Part shown: positions 45,203 to 56,141 of the stretch, in pieces | Layout of the letters: every line of letters begins with the position of its first letter | Numbering within the stretch: position 1 is the first letter of the stretch | Assembly: GCA_009763385.1 (NCBI GenBank) | Contig: CM019822.1 | Location: 14,031,950-14,095,949 of the forward strand | Origin: Coix lacryma-jobi var. lacryma-jobi | Lineage: Eukaryota > Streptophyta > Magnoliopsida > Poales > Poaceae | Direction: 5' to 3' | Length of the DNA: 64,000 bases | The notes under the pieces: model-generated | Seen by the model: the letters and a program-made list of their open reading frames with translations, nothing else | Database searches by the model: none | Told to the model about the DNA's origin: nothing | Translations under genes and position numbers: made by a program

Positions 45203-47832
45203 CTCGCTCATCGCTTCTTCTTCCGAAAGGAAGAATTATAGCTCAGTTGATAGAGCATCGGAGATCAATCTCTTCAAGAGGAGTAGCCGAAGCCACGACA
45301 AGGGAAGATGAGTCGCTACCTACACGGCGAAGAAAAGAACGGAAGAGACCACGCCCTCATCAGCGAACGTCTTCTCTGGCATCCTCCACCGTAGCCTTCT
45401 TCGGTGGCTCAGCGATTCCCCAGGCAAGAAAATCCTCTGAGGATGAATGCTATCGGTAAGAATAGATATGAAATTCTCCATTAAAAGTTCTTACCGAACC
45501 CCATCCAAGCGATTGGGGCCCTGAGGATGCATGCGTGGCTGCCATGCGGCCAGCGACCCCTGTGGTCTTCACGCCCGGCGGCCAACGCACTAGCAACCAC
45601 CATGGCCAGCGACTGGTTCCTCGAATCGTGGCCAACGGCCTCGCGCTGCGGCTGGCCTTGCGTCCGCCCGCAAACGGCTGCTGCACCTGCGTCGCGGCCT
45701 CACACGGCAGCCACGGCCACCACGTCATGGCTAGCAGTGGCCAAGCCTCGCGCGCCCCGGCCGCGGCTTGGACACGCGTACCCCCGCGTGATGGCTTGCC
45801 CCGCGGCGGCCTCGGGTGGTGGCCCACCAGCGATGGTCGGCGGCCCGCGCGCTCTGCTCGATCCGCCCTGCCCTCGCACTTGGCTCGGCCAGCCAAAGGT
45901 CGCGCCCCTCCGGCTGTGGCAGCTGGCCCGCGACGACCTGCTCCTGGCGGCCGACAGCAGCGACCCCTGGCGGACGGCCGGCCAAAGCCCGGCCAGCGGC
46001 CGCGACTTGGCCCTGTGCGGCCAAGCGCCCGCTCGCTCGGCCAGCGCCCGGCGGCTGGCAGGCGCCCGCCTCGCGCGTGTGCCGCCGCTGCGCCTGGCGC
46101 CCAACGACCCTCCGCGGCCGGCGGCCCTGGCTGTTGCGGCCAACCAAGTCCTGGCGAGGCCAGTCGGCGCCCCAGCCCGACGGCGACGGACGACCCGAGC
46201 CGGCTAGTGGCCTGGCGGCGGCGGCTGCATGAGGCGGTTAGGGTTGATATATGTGGTCGCGCCCCTCACGCCCTGTTGGGCCGAATGGCTGGCCCAGGCC
46301 CAAGTTGGGGCCTGCGAGCTTTCAGCCAGGGTCAAGTGGATCTAAATTGCATTTTTGGACTAATTTATATGCTATTTTGGTCCACAATGCAGCCACTTTT
46401 ATGTATATTTTACGTATACAGTACATGTTCAAAGTGTTTGCCCATGGCAATTCCCAATAATATGTACTACATGTGTTGAATATATTGTTAAAAGTGTTGT
46501 CCAATGACATTCCCAATAACAATATGTTCCACTTTATTTATGTAATTTATTTTTACGCAATTCATTGTATATGCAATTTATTTAATATGCAATTTATATT
46601 TTTGCATTTTTTATTAAGTGTATTTACTTATATGTTTTAAGTTTCAAGCGCTTAATTTATTTTATGCAAATAATTATGTGATTACCTCATCATTTGTGTA
46701 TAATATTCTGAAATTTGCATATTGGTCATACACAAGGTAGTATCACAATACTACTGCGGGATCTACACTATACTACACATAGTGATTATCCTCAACGTGT
46801 CTATCCAATATGACATTTTAGAACAAATGAACTTCACCTTCACGGTGACAACTTTTGTTTATTTTTCAAAATTAGTCATGCACAAGATGTAGCACAATAC
46901 TATCATGGGATTTTCATCCTCCTTGTGCGAACCAACTTTGAATATGAACTACAAAGGGGTCTACACCTATAGATGATTGCTAAAATTCATCTTTTAGATT
47001 GGTCATGCACAAGCTAGTATCTCAATACTACTGCAGGATCTACACTATGTCCATCACATAGTGACTATCCTCATGTGCTTTACCCAATCTAAATATGAAT
47101 TGTATAGGTTTACACCGTTCAGATGTTTACTTTCAAAATAATGCTCTCATAATTCGAGGTCTACATCATGTTTCTAAAAACATAGTGACTACCTCTGAGT
47201 TGATTCACCCAATAAGGTTTATGTCATGTTCATAACATTTGACTACCTTCAAAATATGATCAACCTATATTATCATTAGCAACGCACAAGTAGTGGGATG
47301 ACATCTACTGCACATACACATATTTGCAGATTATGCTCCCCTACTACAAGGTCACCAATCTGGTTTGTACCTTCTATGTGCCAACATGCTAATACATAAT
47401 GAGTGAGACTATTTTTTGGCAATAATTACTATACACAGTGATGTTAGCAGTGATTTTCATCACCTATAAAATATGAGGTAAACACTACACGTGATTCAAG
47501 ACTCATCTTGAATTCACAATTTTTGCATATACCAATTCAAGACACATCTTGAATATGAAGTTATTTAAGTGATAATTTACTTAAATAAATAGCAATCTTT
47601 AGTGTGCATTATTTTGGGTGACTCCTATCACATACAACGTCTATGTTTTGACAATTTTACATCATCTATTTCCACAGGAATAGAATCCAAAACATTAGCA
47701 GCGACCTTGTCGCCTGATATTTATAGAATGGTCAGTCTATAATCAAGTTTCACCTTGAATTCTAAAATTTTGCCTTTATTGCTATATTGTTTACTGTTAA
47801 GTAAATTCATACATGATAAACTCATGTTGGAC
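45203..47832 (+). other. leader of the old copia element, with a GC-rich block
   Basis: A 2.6-kb region between primer site and gag remnant. 45527-46240 is strongly GC-rich, unlike the AT-rich rest, and its long overlapping frames are composition artefacts. From 46724 to about 47110 there are three diverged copies of a roughly 140-bp unit built on CACAAGNTAGTATCNCAATACTACTG. No gene supported. Confidence 0.55.
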
Positions 47833-50800
47833 ATGGCTAATATTTTCAGTTCGAATATTTCCAACCTCGCATTGGATGAAATTTATTTTCCTGCCACGAG
47901 CATTAAGATATCTACGATATCAGTGGGGGTATAAGGCATGACAGTTATGTCTGCTCCACCCCAAATCAAATGCTCAATCCATTCTGGATATTGTCGCACT
48001 TTGCGTTCATGCATTTTTTATGCAACTCATGCACTTGGATTTTTCAAATCTGAGTGTTCAAAGAGTGAGGTTCATCTACCTTTTACAAGTCCCTCATCGG
48101 GATTTTAACAAAGGATGTGGTATTGGCCAAATTATAAATGATTGTTCAATCATTCATTTATCAAGGATCTTGGATCCATGGCATTGCAACATAATGGATT
48201 CACATAAACACAAATATCATTTTCATTTAGAAAAATGATCATGTGTGACAAATCTCGCATTTTCACAAAAATGTGATTGTACAGTCCATGTACACAGAAA
48301 TGTCAAATCAAATATTTGGCTCAATTATACCTCCAACTCATTAGAGGCAAGCGAGTTCTTTGGAATAATTTGGAGTTCACTCAACAAGCGAACGCTTGTA
48401 AAATGTCTCCATATTTTCATTGGAGATATTATTAGCCTAAAGTCATACTACCACATGTAGTATGTTGTCCGTCATCAAAAATATCTTGTACCACATACAT
48501 GGTATACATATTCTATATGAGTGCAAATTCATTTATGAATATTGTAAAACTTTATATAGAATCATATAAGATTCAACCAGGTGGAAAAGAATCTTGCTTA
48601 GTGGACCATCATACCGCTAACACAATTATGAGAGATTACATCCTCTCCATGGGTATTCAAATTAATCATGGATGTGTCAATGTATCCTGATTCTATAAAT
48701 ACCACATGATATTTTTCATGTATTCGGTTGCATGGTTTTCAAATGGGAACCCAATACTAAGGAGTGATGATGAAAATCTTTCAATCGCCTTAGATGCAAC
48801 ATATATGAAAACTATATAATTGTATAAATTCTTTCCACATCATTTGGGGTGTATTATACATACATCAATCTCATTATACCTGTTGCGTACAAAATAATTT
48901 TCTCTCTTGATCCCATCAAGATTGGACATATTTATCTTGGATCATTCTATATTTAGAATGATGAGGAAATTATTATTAATTCTATTGGTCACAAAATCAA
49001 TATGAGTCACACAATTTCTTGGAGAAATTCAAGATCATACATGTGACTCTATTTGTCATTTTATGGACCATAAGGATACTATGTAATGCACATCTATGCA
49101 TTTACAATGTTGTCCTAATTGTGCGCCTTACTCATAAGGTACCACAAATTTACCAAACTCATTGCTCAAATTCTTTAATTTAGAGCAAATGATCCTGGAC
49201 GCGGGATCCAATCCATGTAAATGGAACTGTTTGGTTTTAGGGACTACATCATTAAGTATCTTATGTTCATACAAATAATGGCGAAACTAAATCTCTCATT
49301 GAGAGAACCAAGTTTGTTGTTTGATGACCCAAAATAGAATTGCAATATACCAACATCTAGTTGGTAACATGCGGATTTACACAACGCATATAAATCCAAA
49401 TCCATAACACTGCAATCATACGGCTCCATCCGTTGCAGTTCGTACATGGAAATTTGGCCTTATAGCCAACATATTTCTCATCTGCGAATCGGTAACGTTT
49501 TGCACATACTGATATCACCACCGCAGCGTACATCAATGGACATTTTGGAGATCAGCATAAGGTATTATTATCCGTCATTCAATAATACCTCAGATCTCTA
49601 ATTAGGGATTCACTCAATGCCTGTATGCTGAGTACATCTTTGAGGAAGATTCCAGGCATTAGGGGGAGACACTTACCACACATGCAATGCCAGGAATCAC
49701 AAAGAGAATATCATCAATGATGTTCGATCCTCATATCCACGTACCAAAGAATCTGAACCAACAGTTCAGAATATCTTATATTTGCAACACATTGCAAATA
49801 GTCTGCCAAATGCATTTACTTGTCATAATGTTGTCACCAAGTTTGATTCCCGTTCAATGTGCCAAAAAGAGTGGAGGTACCTAACAAAACCACTCAACTC
49901 CTGAATCTGGATAAGAGGGAGAGAAGTATGGCCACATGGGATACAACTTCTTGCAAGCATTCTCGGATCAGGGGGAGAGAATTCTCCAATACAGTACATG
50001 CATATCAACATCAAGTTGATAGACACATTATGAATATTTACTATCCAAAGCCTATGGATGTTTAACATCCAAAAGCCCAGCACAACTTGTGCACAACTTT
50101 AGGCGCTGGGTCATTGGAACGCCCTAACTCTGTTATTATGGGAAATGACATGGAGTTCACAAGGGTCAATATTTCCACATGCTAAAATTGGTTCCATTGA
50201 ATCAATCATACAAAAGACTACAAATTGTCAACATACTCCTCAAAAATTGTCATGCACCTTATCTGGATCCAGACCAAAAGTCCTAGGCAGAGTGTTCAAC
50301 CACTCACATTTTGGTCAACCAAAGGTGGCAATTAAGGAGAACTGCTTTCACTCCATAGTGAGAAGTCTTTACTTCAGTAATGACTCCTCATCACAATACT
50401 TGCTTCATGGAAGTATCATGGATTTTCAAATCCATGTGGTGGTGAAATAGTGAGAGCTTGTAGCACATGGTTTCACGCAGAGACCTAGCATAACATACCC
50501 ATTGGTATGTGTGGAAATTATGTTCCTATACCAATAATTGGCAGATCAAGATTGATTTGGATAGATTCAGATTATAAGTCCCAATGGACTTTGTATTCTG
50601 AATTAAAACATAAATCGCAACACACATTGTGTATAACTCAAGTCACTCCATGACTTGAAATAGTTAAGTTGTTTGTGGTACAACTGACTAGGTGAGTTCC
50701 TTCCACAGAAGGATATCTCCCATTATGATGATTGCACCTATGTGTTCATACTTAAAACCTAATTGGTTTTATACATCTCATATGATCATATCAAAATAGG

Positions 50801-51700
50801 AAATCATCGTATAAGATGGAATCTGAGATGAAAGATTTGGGTAAAACCAAATTATGTTTAAGTCTACAACTTAAGCACACACATCAGCTTTCCAATATTC
50901 AATTGATATTGTATACCAATATCCAAATAATATTGGACAATCATACTACAACACTGATCGTCATTCAATCCCTAAACATGGATCAATATCCATTTTGATC
51001 CTTGGGATGATAACCTTAGTGCCATCAAAGCGCTTATGTATCTTGCATATCGCAACAGGCCTGATATTGCATTTGCAGATACTCGCTATAGCTCAAAAAA
51101 GCGCAACTTCTATACACTGAAAGGTGGGATATTGCATTTGCAGATACTCGCTATAGCTCAAAAAAGCGCAACTTCTATACACCGAAAGGTGGGAGTCAAA
51201 GAGGATATCCACAGATATCTATATGACACAAAGCAGGATCTTGATTTATCATCATGTAAATTAAGAAATGATCATGTGGAGTATGAAAGTACTGGCTATT
51301 TAATCCCTATAATGCCAGATCACATGCTGATGTTAGTTGTAAAGTTCTCATGGGGGTCATTAAACTCGACTCTAGTGGCTACTTCCACTCCTCGTTCTGA
51401 AGTATTACATGAACATGTATAGCTTCATTGAATGATCACTTTGATTCTATCGAATCGCCAGCTATTATCTTCAAAGATAATGCAACTTGTGTTGCTTGGA
51501 TGTCAACAGGTTACATAAGAGCGATATCACTATATTGCCTTCTAGAAATGTTTTATTCTCACCAAAGTGAGGAGAAAAACACCTTGCAAACTAAATCATG
51601 TGATAACTCCACAAAATTTATTCACAAAGTCCCTGCCAATTTCCACATTTCACAATGTGTTGTTAAGTTTGGTATGCGATGACTTTGAGAATTGCAAGGT
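47833..51700 (+). pseudogene. degenerate copia gag-pol
   Basis: Family traces lie in several frames with many stops: a Gag-like start (MANIFSSNISN at 47833), a protease-like SCLVDHHTANTIMRD near 48590, an integrase C-terminal segment RVEVPNKTTQLL near 49870, a reverse transcriptase end NRPDIAFA near 51054, and RNase H pieces TLVATSTPRSEVL (about 51371), IIFKDNATCVAW (about 51455) and VVKFGMR at the end. A 65-bp tandem duplication (51064-51193) shifts the frame. Large parts, including the reverse transcriptase core, are missing or unrecognisable. Certainly non-functional. Confidence 0.85.
51064..51193. repeat. 65-bp tandem duplication in the pol remnant
   Basis: Copies 51064-51128 and 51129-51193 differ at one base. 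It repeats the region coding for the end of reverse transcriptase and shifts the frame. Confidence 0.9.
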
Positions 51701-52201
51701 TCAGGGGAGACTCCTCTTGAAATTATAACCTGTTCAAAATATCATATTGTACTCTTTTCCTCTATGAGTTTTTCCTCAAACAGGTTTCTCATAGAAGGTT
51801 TTTAATGAGGCAATATTAATACAAGTCATATGTCATATCTCTTATTTTCCCCACCGGGGTTTTTGTATGGGGTATCTAAGACATAACCTATGTTATATCT
51901 TCTTTTTCCTCCACAGAGGTTTTTGAGAGGGTATCAAAGACATATAATTATAATTATGATCCTCATATCATATTTATTGTTCTCTAAACTTAGTCATGAG
52001 TTTTCCTTCCAAGGTTTTTCCCAAATAAGTTTACAATGAGACAATAATCAACATATGTCATATCATTTTATCCTTATTTTTTCCATTGGGTTTTAAGGAG
52101 TTTTTATGGCATATCTACGTACATACATTTCTCCTCATTTTCCCCTCACAGGGTTTTTGGAGAAATAATACTATTCATTGATCTCAAGGACGGATTCGAT
52201 C

Positions 52202-52209
52202 AAGGGGAG
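52202..52209 (+). other. polypurine tract of the old copia element
   Basis: AAGGGGAG lies immediately before the TG of the 3' LTR. Confidence 0.8.
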
Positions 52210-52496
52210 TGTTACAAATGTCTTGTATATGATGATCTCATCCTCCCCACGCAGATAGGGGAAACTCCCCACGCCCCCATGTCCACGGAGTCGTGGTTAC
52301 TTGACGGGCGAGGAAACTCCCCACGTCCCCACGTTCACGGGACATGCGTCGTGGTTACTGGGCGGGAGAGTTTCACTCCGTGACCTCCTCTCATATTGTA
52401 TATAAATACGTATCAATGATCAATGAAAAAGACCGATGATTCATTCCACTCTCCTGTATCTCATTTACATTTACTAGCAAATTACTACTTGCAACA
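52210..52496 (+). repeat. 3' LTR of the old copia element
   Basis: 287 bp, uninterrupted copy with a TATA-like TATATAAATA near 52399. It shows what the 5' LTR was before the nested insertion. Confidence 0.92.
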
Positions 52497-54373
52497 GCTT
52501 CGTCGAGGTCGCCTGGCCATGCTCTTTCCCTGGCGGCATCGCTTTGCCCCTCCGTACGCCCCTACAACACTCGCCGGCGCATGCACCGCGCTCACAGCAA
52601 GCACTACACGCAGCAGCAGGAAGCGCCGCCGTCGCCATAGTTGGCAACGCAAGCACCGCGTCGGCCCTACTTCTCGCTTAGACCTTCCGAGGAGTTTCGG
52701 GGCGCCTCTCTGCCTCACCACCGCTGTGCCTTTCTTCAATGCACCGCCGCGGTCAAGGCTCGCCGAAGAAGACCGCAGCGCCGCCGTCGACTTTTCCCCG
52801 TCGAACCCTCCCCATCCGAGCCATCTCCTCCGGCGCCTAGGAGACCATCTTCGTGTTCGCGCTTCGCGGTGAGCTCCCTTTCTCCCCGCCTATCTTTTTT
52901 CCTTCCCCGTGAGGCCGTGACTCACTGCTCGAAGCCGAGGCACACTGGCCATGGCGCCATGGCGCCACGGTGCCCCAGTGCCGCCCAGTGACCATGCCCC
53001 TCCTAGCACCGGCCTGCGCGCTGTCGCCAAGCACCACACGAACGCCGCGCTCCTATAGGCAAGCAGAAGCATGCAGGCGGTCCGTGCTGTTGGCTTGATG
53101 ACACGAGCATGATGTCATTCTGATTTGTGGCCGTTTTCCCTTATAAAAATAATTCCAGAAATACATCCCTAAATACACATTTATGGTGGACACGGTCTAC
53201 CATAGACTACTCACAGATTCTTCTTGGTCCATGGACCGTAGACCGAGTCCGCAGCATAGTGCGTGTGCAGTTTTATGTTCTAGCCCTCTCTATTTTATCT
53301 AATCAATTCACTGTTTCTTGTGCCTTGATAATCTTCCTTTCTAGCCCCCCGAACTTTCTTCGAATTGAGGCCCGGTCCCACTACTGTTTTTATTTCAGTT
53401 TTAATTTATTTAAATTCGAGTTTGATCTATTTACCAAACTGCCACACAACTTCAAATGCCCATAACTTTTGCGTTTTAACTCCGTTTTGACCCGTTCAAG
53501 TCGCGTTAGATTCGTCTCGTCGATCTCTACGCAGTAGATCTGTTTATGTTCTGTTTTCTCACTATTGATGTACTGTTATTTATTATATTTGTTTGGGGCA
53601 TGTGATGATGGTTGATCTAGCGAGTGCGATCTACGCGGAACCCCAGAATCCAGCCTTCGTCTCCGTCGATCCGACTCAGTCCGAAGGCAAGTGTCCTTGA
53701 ACATCTTGCACCTGTATTTATTTTATTTTGAGTTAGAGTAGTTAGATCCAGTAGTTGCATGCAGTCTTATATTGAATCCCATGATATGGTTTACTAGCAC
53801 TTGATTATATTTTCCTTGACACGTGGTTTGGGATGGATTGGCTAGAAGTCATGCTTAGCCTTGCTGTCTTGGGTTAGGATGCTTAATCAATGATTAATTC
53901 TGTTAATAATCTATGGAACACTATGGTCTGGTAATGAGTAGTATGGTGAGTAGGTAAATCCAGCAGTATGGACCGTATTGGTGGTTTTTGTGCCGTGGGA
54001 CTCGGCAGTTGGTTTTAGTTTCTGGTTCTGGGCTTGTGCTAGACTTATCCTGCCTGGATCCCTAGGACCCGGTTCTTGAAGCCGGCAAAACAGCGCAAAC
54101 CATGAGGCCTATATGGCTCTGGAACTGGCTAATTAATTAGTTTCCTCCAAGTTGAGGGTCCACACGGGGTTTGTTTTAGTGGCTCACGAGGGGGCCCTGG
54201 GGTCGTAGACCTTTGTACGGGGTGAAACCTTAGAGGTACGTGTGGAACGGATTTGGAGGCGACTTCGTAAAGGCCTTGTAGTGCGACCCCGCTGTGCACC
54301 TTGGCAGTATTTAGCGTGATGGGGAACGCATGACTCATGGGTAAATATGTGCAAACTCTGCAAAGTAATAAAA

Positions 54374-54397
54374 CTGATATATCAGCCGTGCTCACGG
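54374..54397. promoter_or_regulatory. two adjacent palindromes, second LTR copy
   Basis: The same 24 bases as at 25804-25827, again in the downstream half of a gypsy-type LTR. The surrounding sequence has diverged much more. Confidence 0.6.
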
Positions 54398-54813
54398 TCA
54401 CGAGCGGGCTTGGACTTCTTCAAGATTAGTTGGTTACTGGTTACTGGTTCGGGTCATCTGATGAACTTCAGGTGTGGTTGGCCTGATGGACTTCAGGTGT
54501 GGGTACTTGGTGCGACTCCAAGTGCGGTTGCTTGGTGTGACTCCAAGTGTTGGTTGCTCGGTGTGACTCCGAGTGTGGTTTGCTCGGTGCGACTCCGAGT
54601 GTGGTCACTGTTACAGATTTAGACTGTGGTTATAACCTAGTAAATAGGTGCGTAGGAAATAGGATTTAATAGGGTTATGTCGCTTTAGGCGCTTGAGTCA
54701 AACAGAGTCAGCCTACCTTTGTTAATAGCCTCATACGCATATATTTCCTACACTTGCGGAGTACATTTCGATGTACTCACCCTTCCTCTTTGAACCCCCT
54801 GCTACCCCACCCA

Positions 54814-54921
54814 GACGTTGGAGTCTACGACGCGGAGCAGGAGTACCCAGAAGACAACGGATACGACCCCGACAACTCGTACCCAGAAGACGGTGGATAC
54901 GACCCAGACGACTTGCACTAG
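54814..54921 (+). other. acidic repeat micro-ORF in the LTR
   Basis: After an acceptor-like CCACCCAG the frame GACGTTGGAGTC... stays open to a TAG at 54919 and encodes an Asp/Glu/Tyr-rich peptide with a repeated YPEDNGYDPD/YPEDGGYDPD unit. The coding value is uncertain: it may be the last exon of a short LTR transcript or just repeat DNA. Confidence 0.4.
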
Positions 54922-55163
54922 GATGGCGCAGCCCCCGGTCGACCTTCCTGTGGAGATGACGTCCAGTTTTCGCGAAGACTACATTAGACTTAGACCGAGA
55001 GTCTGTATTTTTCTTTTGGACCCGAGAGTCATTTTTTAATAATATTCGATATATTAATAAAGCATTGTTTTGATATTTACTTTGATGTCGATATATGTAT
55101 GAAAATTGATCCTGGCATACATATATTGTGCTCCAATTTTGTTCTTAAAATTAGGGTGTGACA

Positions 55164-56141
55164 TGCGGTCAACCTCCCTCTCTCGTGCTCGCGTTCTCTC
55201 TCTCGTTCTTCTCTCTCCACCGCCGCTGTTCTAGCCGTCCCCGCGTCGCCGCATCCTCCCCGCGGCCGAGGCGCTGCCAGGCCGCCGCCAGCCCGTCCCC
55301 GCGCCGCCGCCTCCTCCCCGCGGCCGAGGCGCTGCCAGGCAGCCGCCAGCCCGTCCCCGCGCCGCCGCCACCGGCCCGTCCCCGCGCCGTGGGCGGCCGC
55401 CCGCCCGCCCGAGGTCCCGGTACCGGAGCTCGGGGCGGAGGACCGCCACCACCGGGGCACTGCCAGCGGCGGCCCCACGGCTCGGCCACTGCCGTCCATC
55501 CGCGCCCGGTCGCGGTTGCGCTCGGCACTTCCCCTCCCCTCCCGCCCACGGTTCTGCTCACCGGTGGTCAGCAAGGTCAGTTTTTTTGTTAGCAAATTTG
55601 TTTAGTCAGTAAATTTAGTTAGCAAAAAAATTAGCTAGTTAGCAAATTTTAGTTAGTTAGCAAATTTAGTTAGTTATTAAATTTTAATTTGGTTAGTTAG
55701 GAAATTTACTGAGTTGTTAATTTTAGTTAGTTAGTTAGAAATTTTTAGTTTGTAATTAATTATAGTTAGTCTTTTTTTGTTACTTTAGTTAGCTTAGTTA
55801 GTGTTTAGTTTGCTACCACAAGATTGATAGATATTTTCCTTATAATTTAGATGGTTAGTTTAATAATCATGTTAATGTAGTTAGTTAGATAACATAGTTA
55901 GTTAGAGACATAGTTAGCTTAGTTAGCTTCGTTAGATAATATAGTTAGCTTAGTTAGATAACATAAATTGTTATCTTAGTTAGATATTTAGAAACTTTAG
56001 TTAGTTGTACTAGTTAGATAGATAGTTAGCATAGTTAGCTTAGTTAGCTTTGTTAGATAGATAGTTATGTTAGTTTGTTAATTTAGTTGGTTATTTTTGC
56101 ACATAACCTGTAACCACATTCTCGTTATGCATTGCACCTAG
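55164..56141 (+). other. MULE leader with GC-rich start and TTAG repeat tract
   Basis: 55164-55580 is CT- and GC-rich with duplicated blocks (GCGGCCGAGGCGCTGCCAGG twice) and looks like a promoter or 5' untranslated zone. A donor-like CAAGGTCAG at about 55575 and AT-rich DNA with many GTTAGTTAG/AATTTAGTTAG units (55590-56090) suggest an intron before the transposase ATG. Confidence 0.5.

Larger units (their letters stand above)
40623..52496 (+). mobile_element. old Ty1/copia element with degenerate pol
   Basis: Short 287-bp LTRs: 5' copy 40623-40815 plus 45096-45189 (interrupted), 3' copy 52210-52496, both starting TGTTACAAAT and ending GCAACA. A perfect target duplication GCTTC flanks it (40618-40622, 52497-52501). 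I count about 17 LTR differences (5.9%), roughly 2.3 million years at 1.3e-8. The internal region has a primer site, a long leader and a decayed gag-pol. It inserted into the gypsy-type LTR and later received another LTR in its own 5' LTR. Confidence 0.93.
39332..55163 (+). mobile_element. solo LTR, gypsy-type (3.95 kb), split by a copia element
   Basis: It starts TGTAACACCCCGGG and ends TTAGGGTGTGACA. LTR DNA is 39332-40622 and 52502-55163; the rest is the nested copia with its target duplicate. The flanks CACGG (39327-39331) and TGCGG (55164-55168) differ at two bases, but both derive from CGCGG by one CpG change each. It shares with the 23255 LTR the block TGTTGCATTCATGCC near the start and the 24-bp double palindrome near the end. 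No own internal region is seen. It sits inside the MULE, upstream of the transposase. Confidence 0.82.

Noticed and set aside
45238..45257. A tRNA gene
   Set aside because: Only a D-arm-like motif is present; anticodon arm, T arm and acceptor stem cannot be built.
45527..46479. Open frames of 226-314 residues
   Set aside because: Several equally long frames overlap on both strands in GC-rich leader DNA, so length carries no meaning here.
55077..55595. 172-residue minus-strand frame and its plus-strand partners
   Set aside because: GC-rich duplicated leader DNA of the MULE and the end of an LTR; Arg/Gly/Ala-rich without domain.
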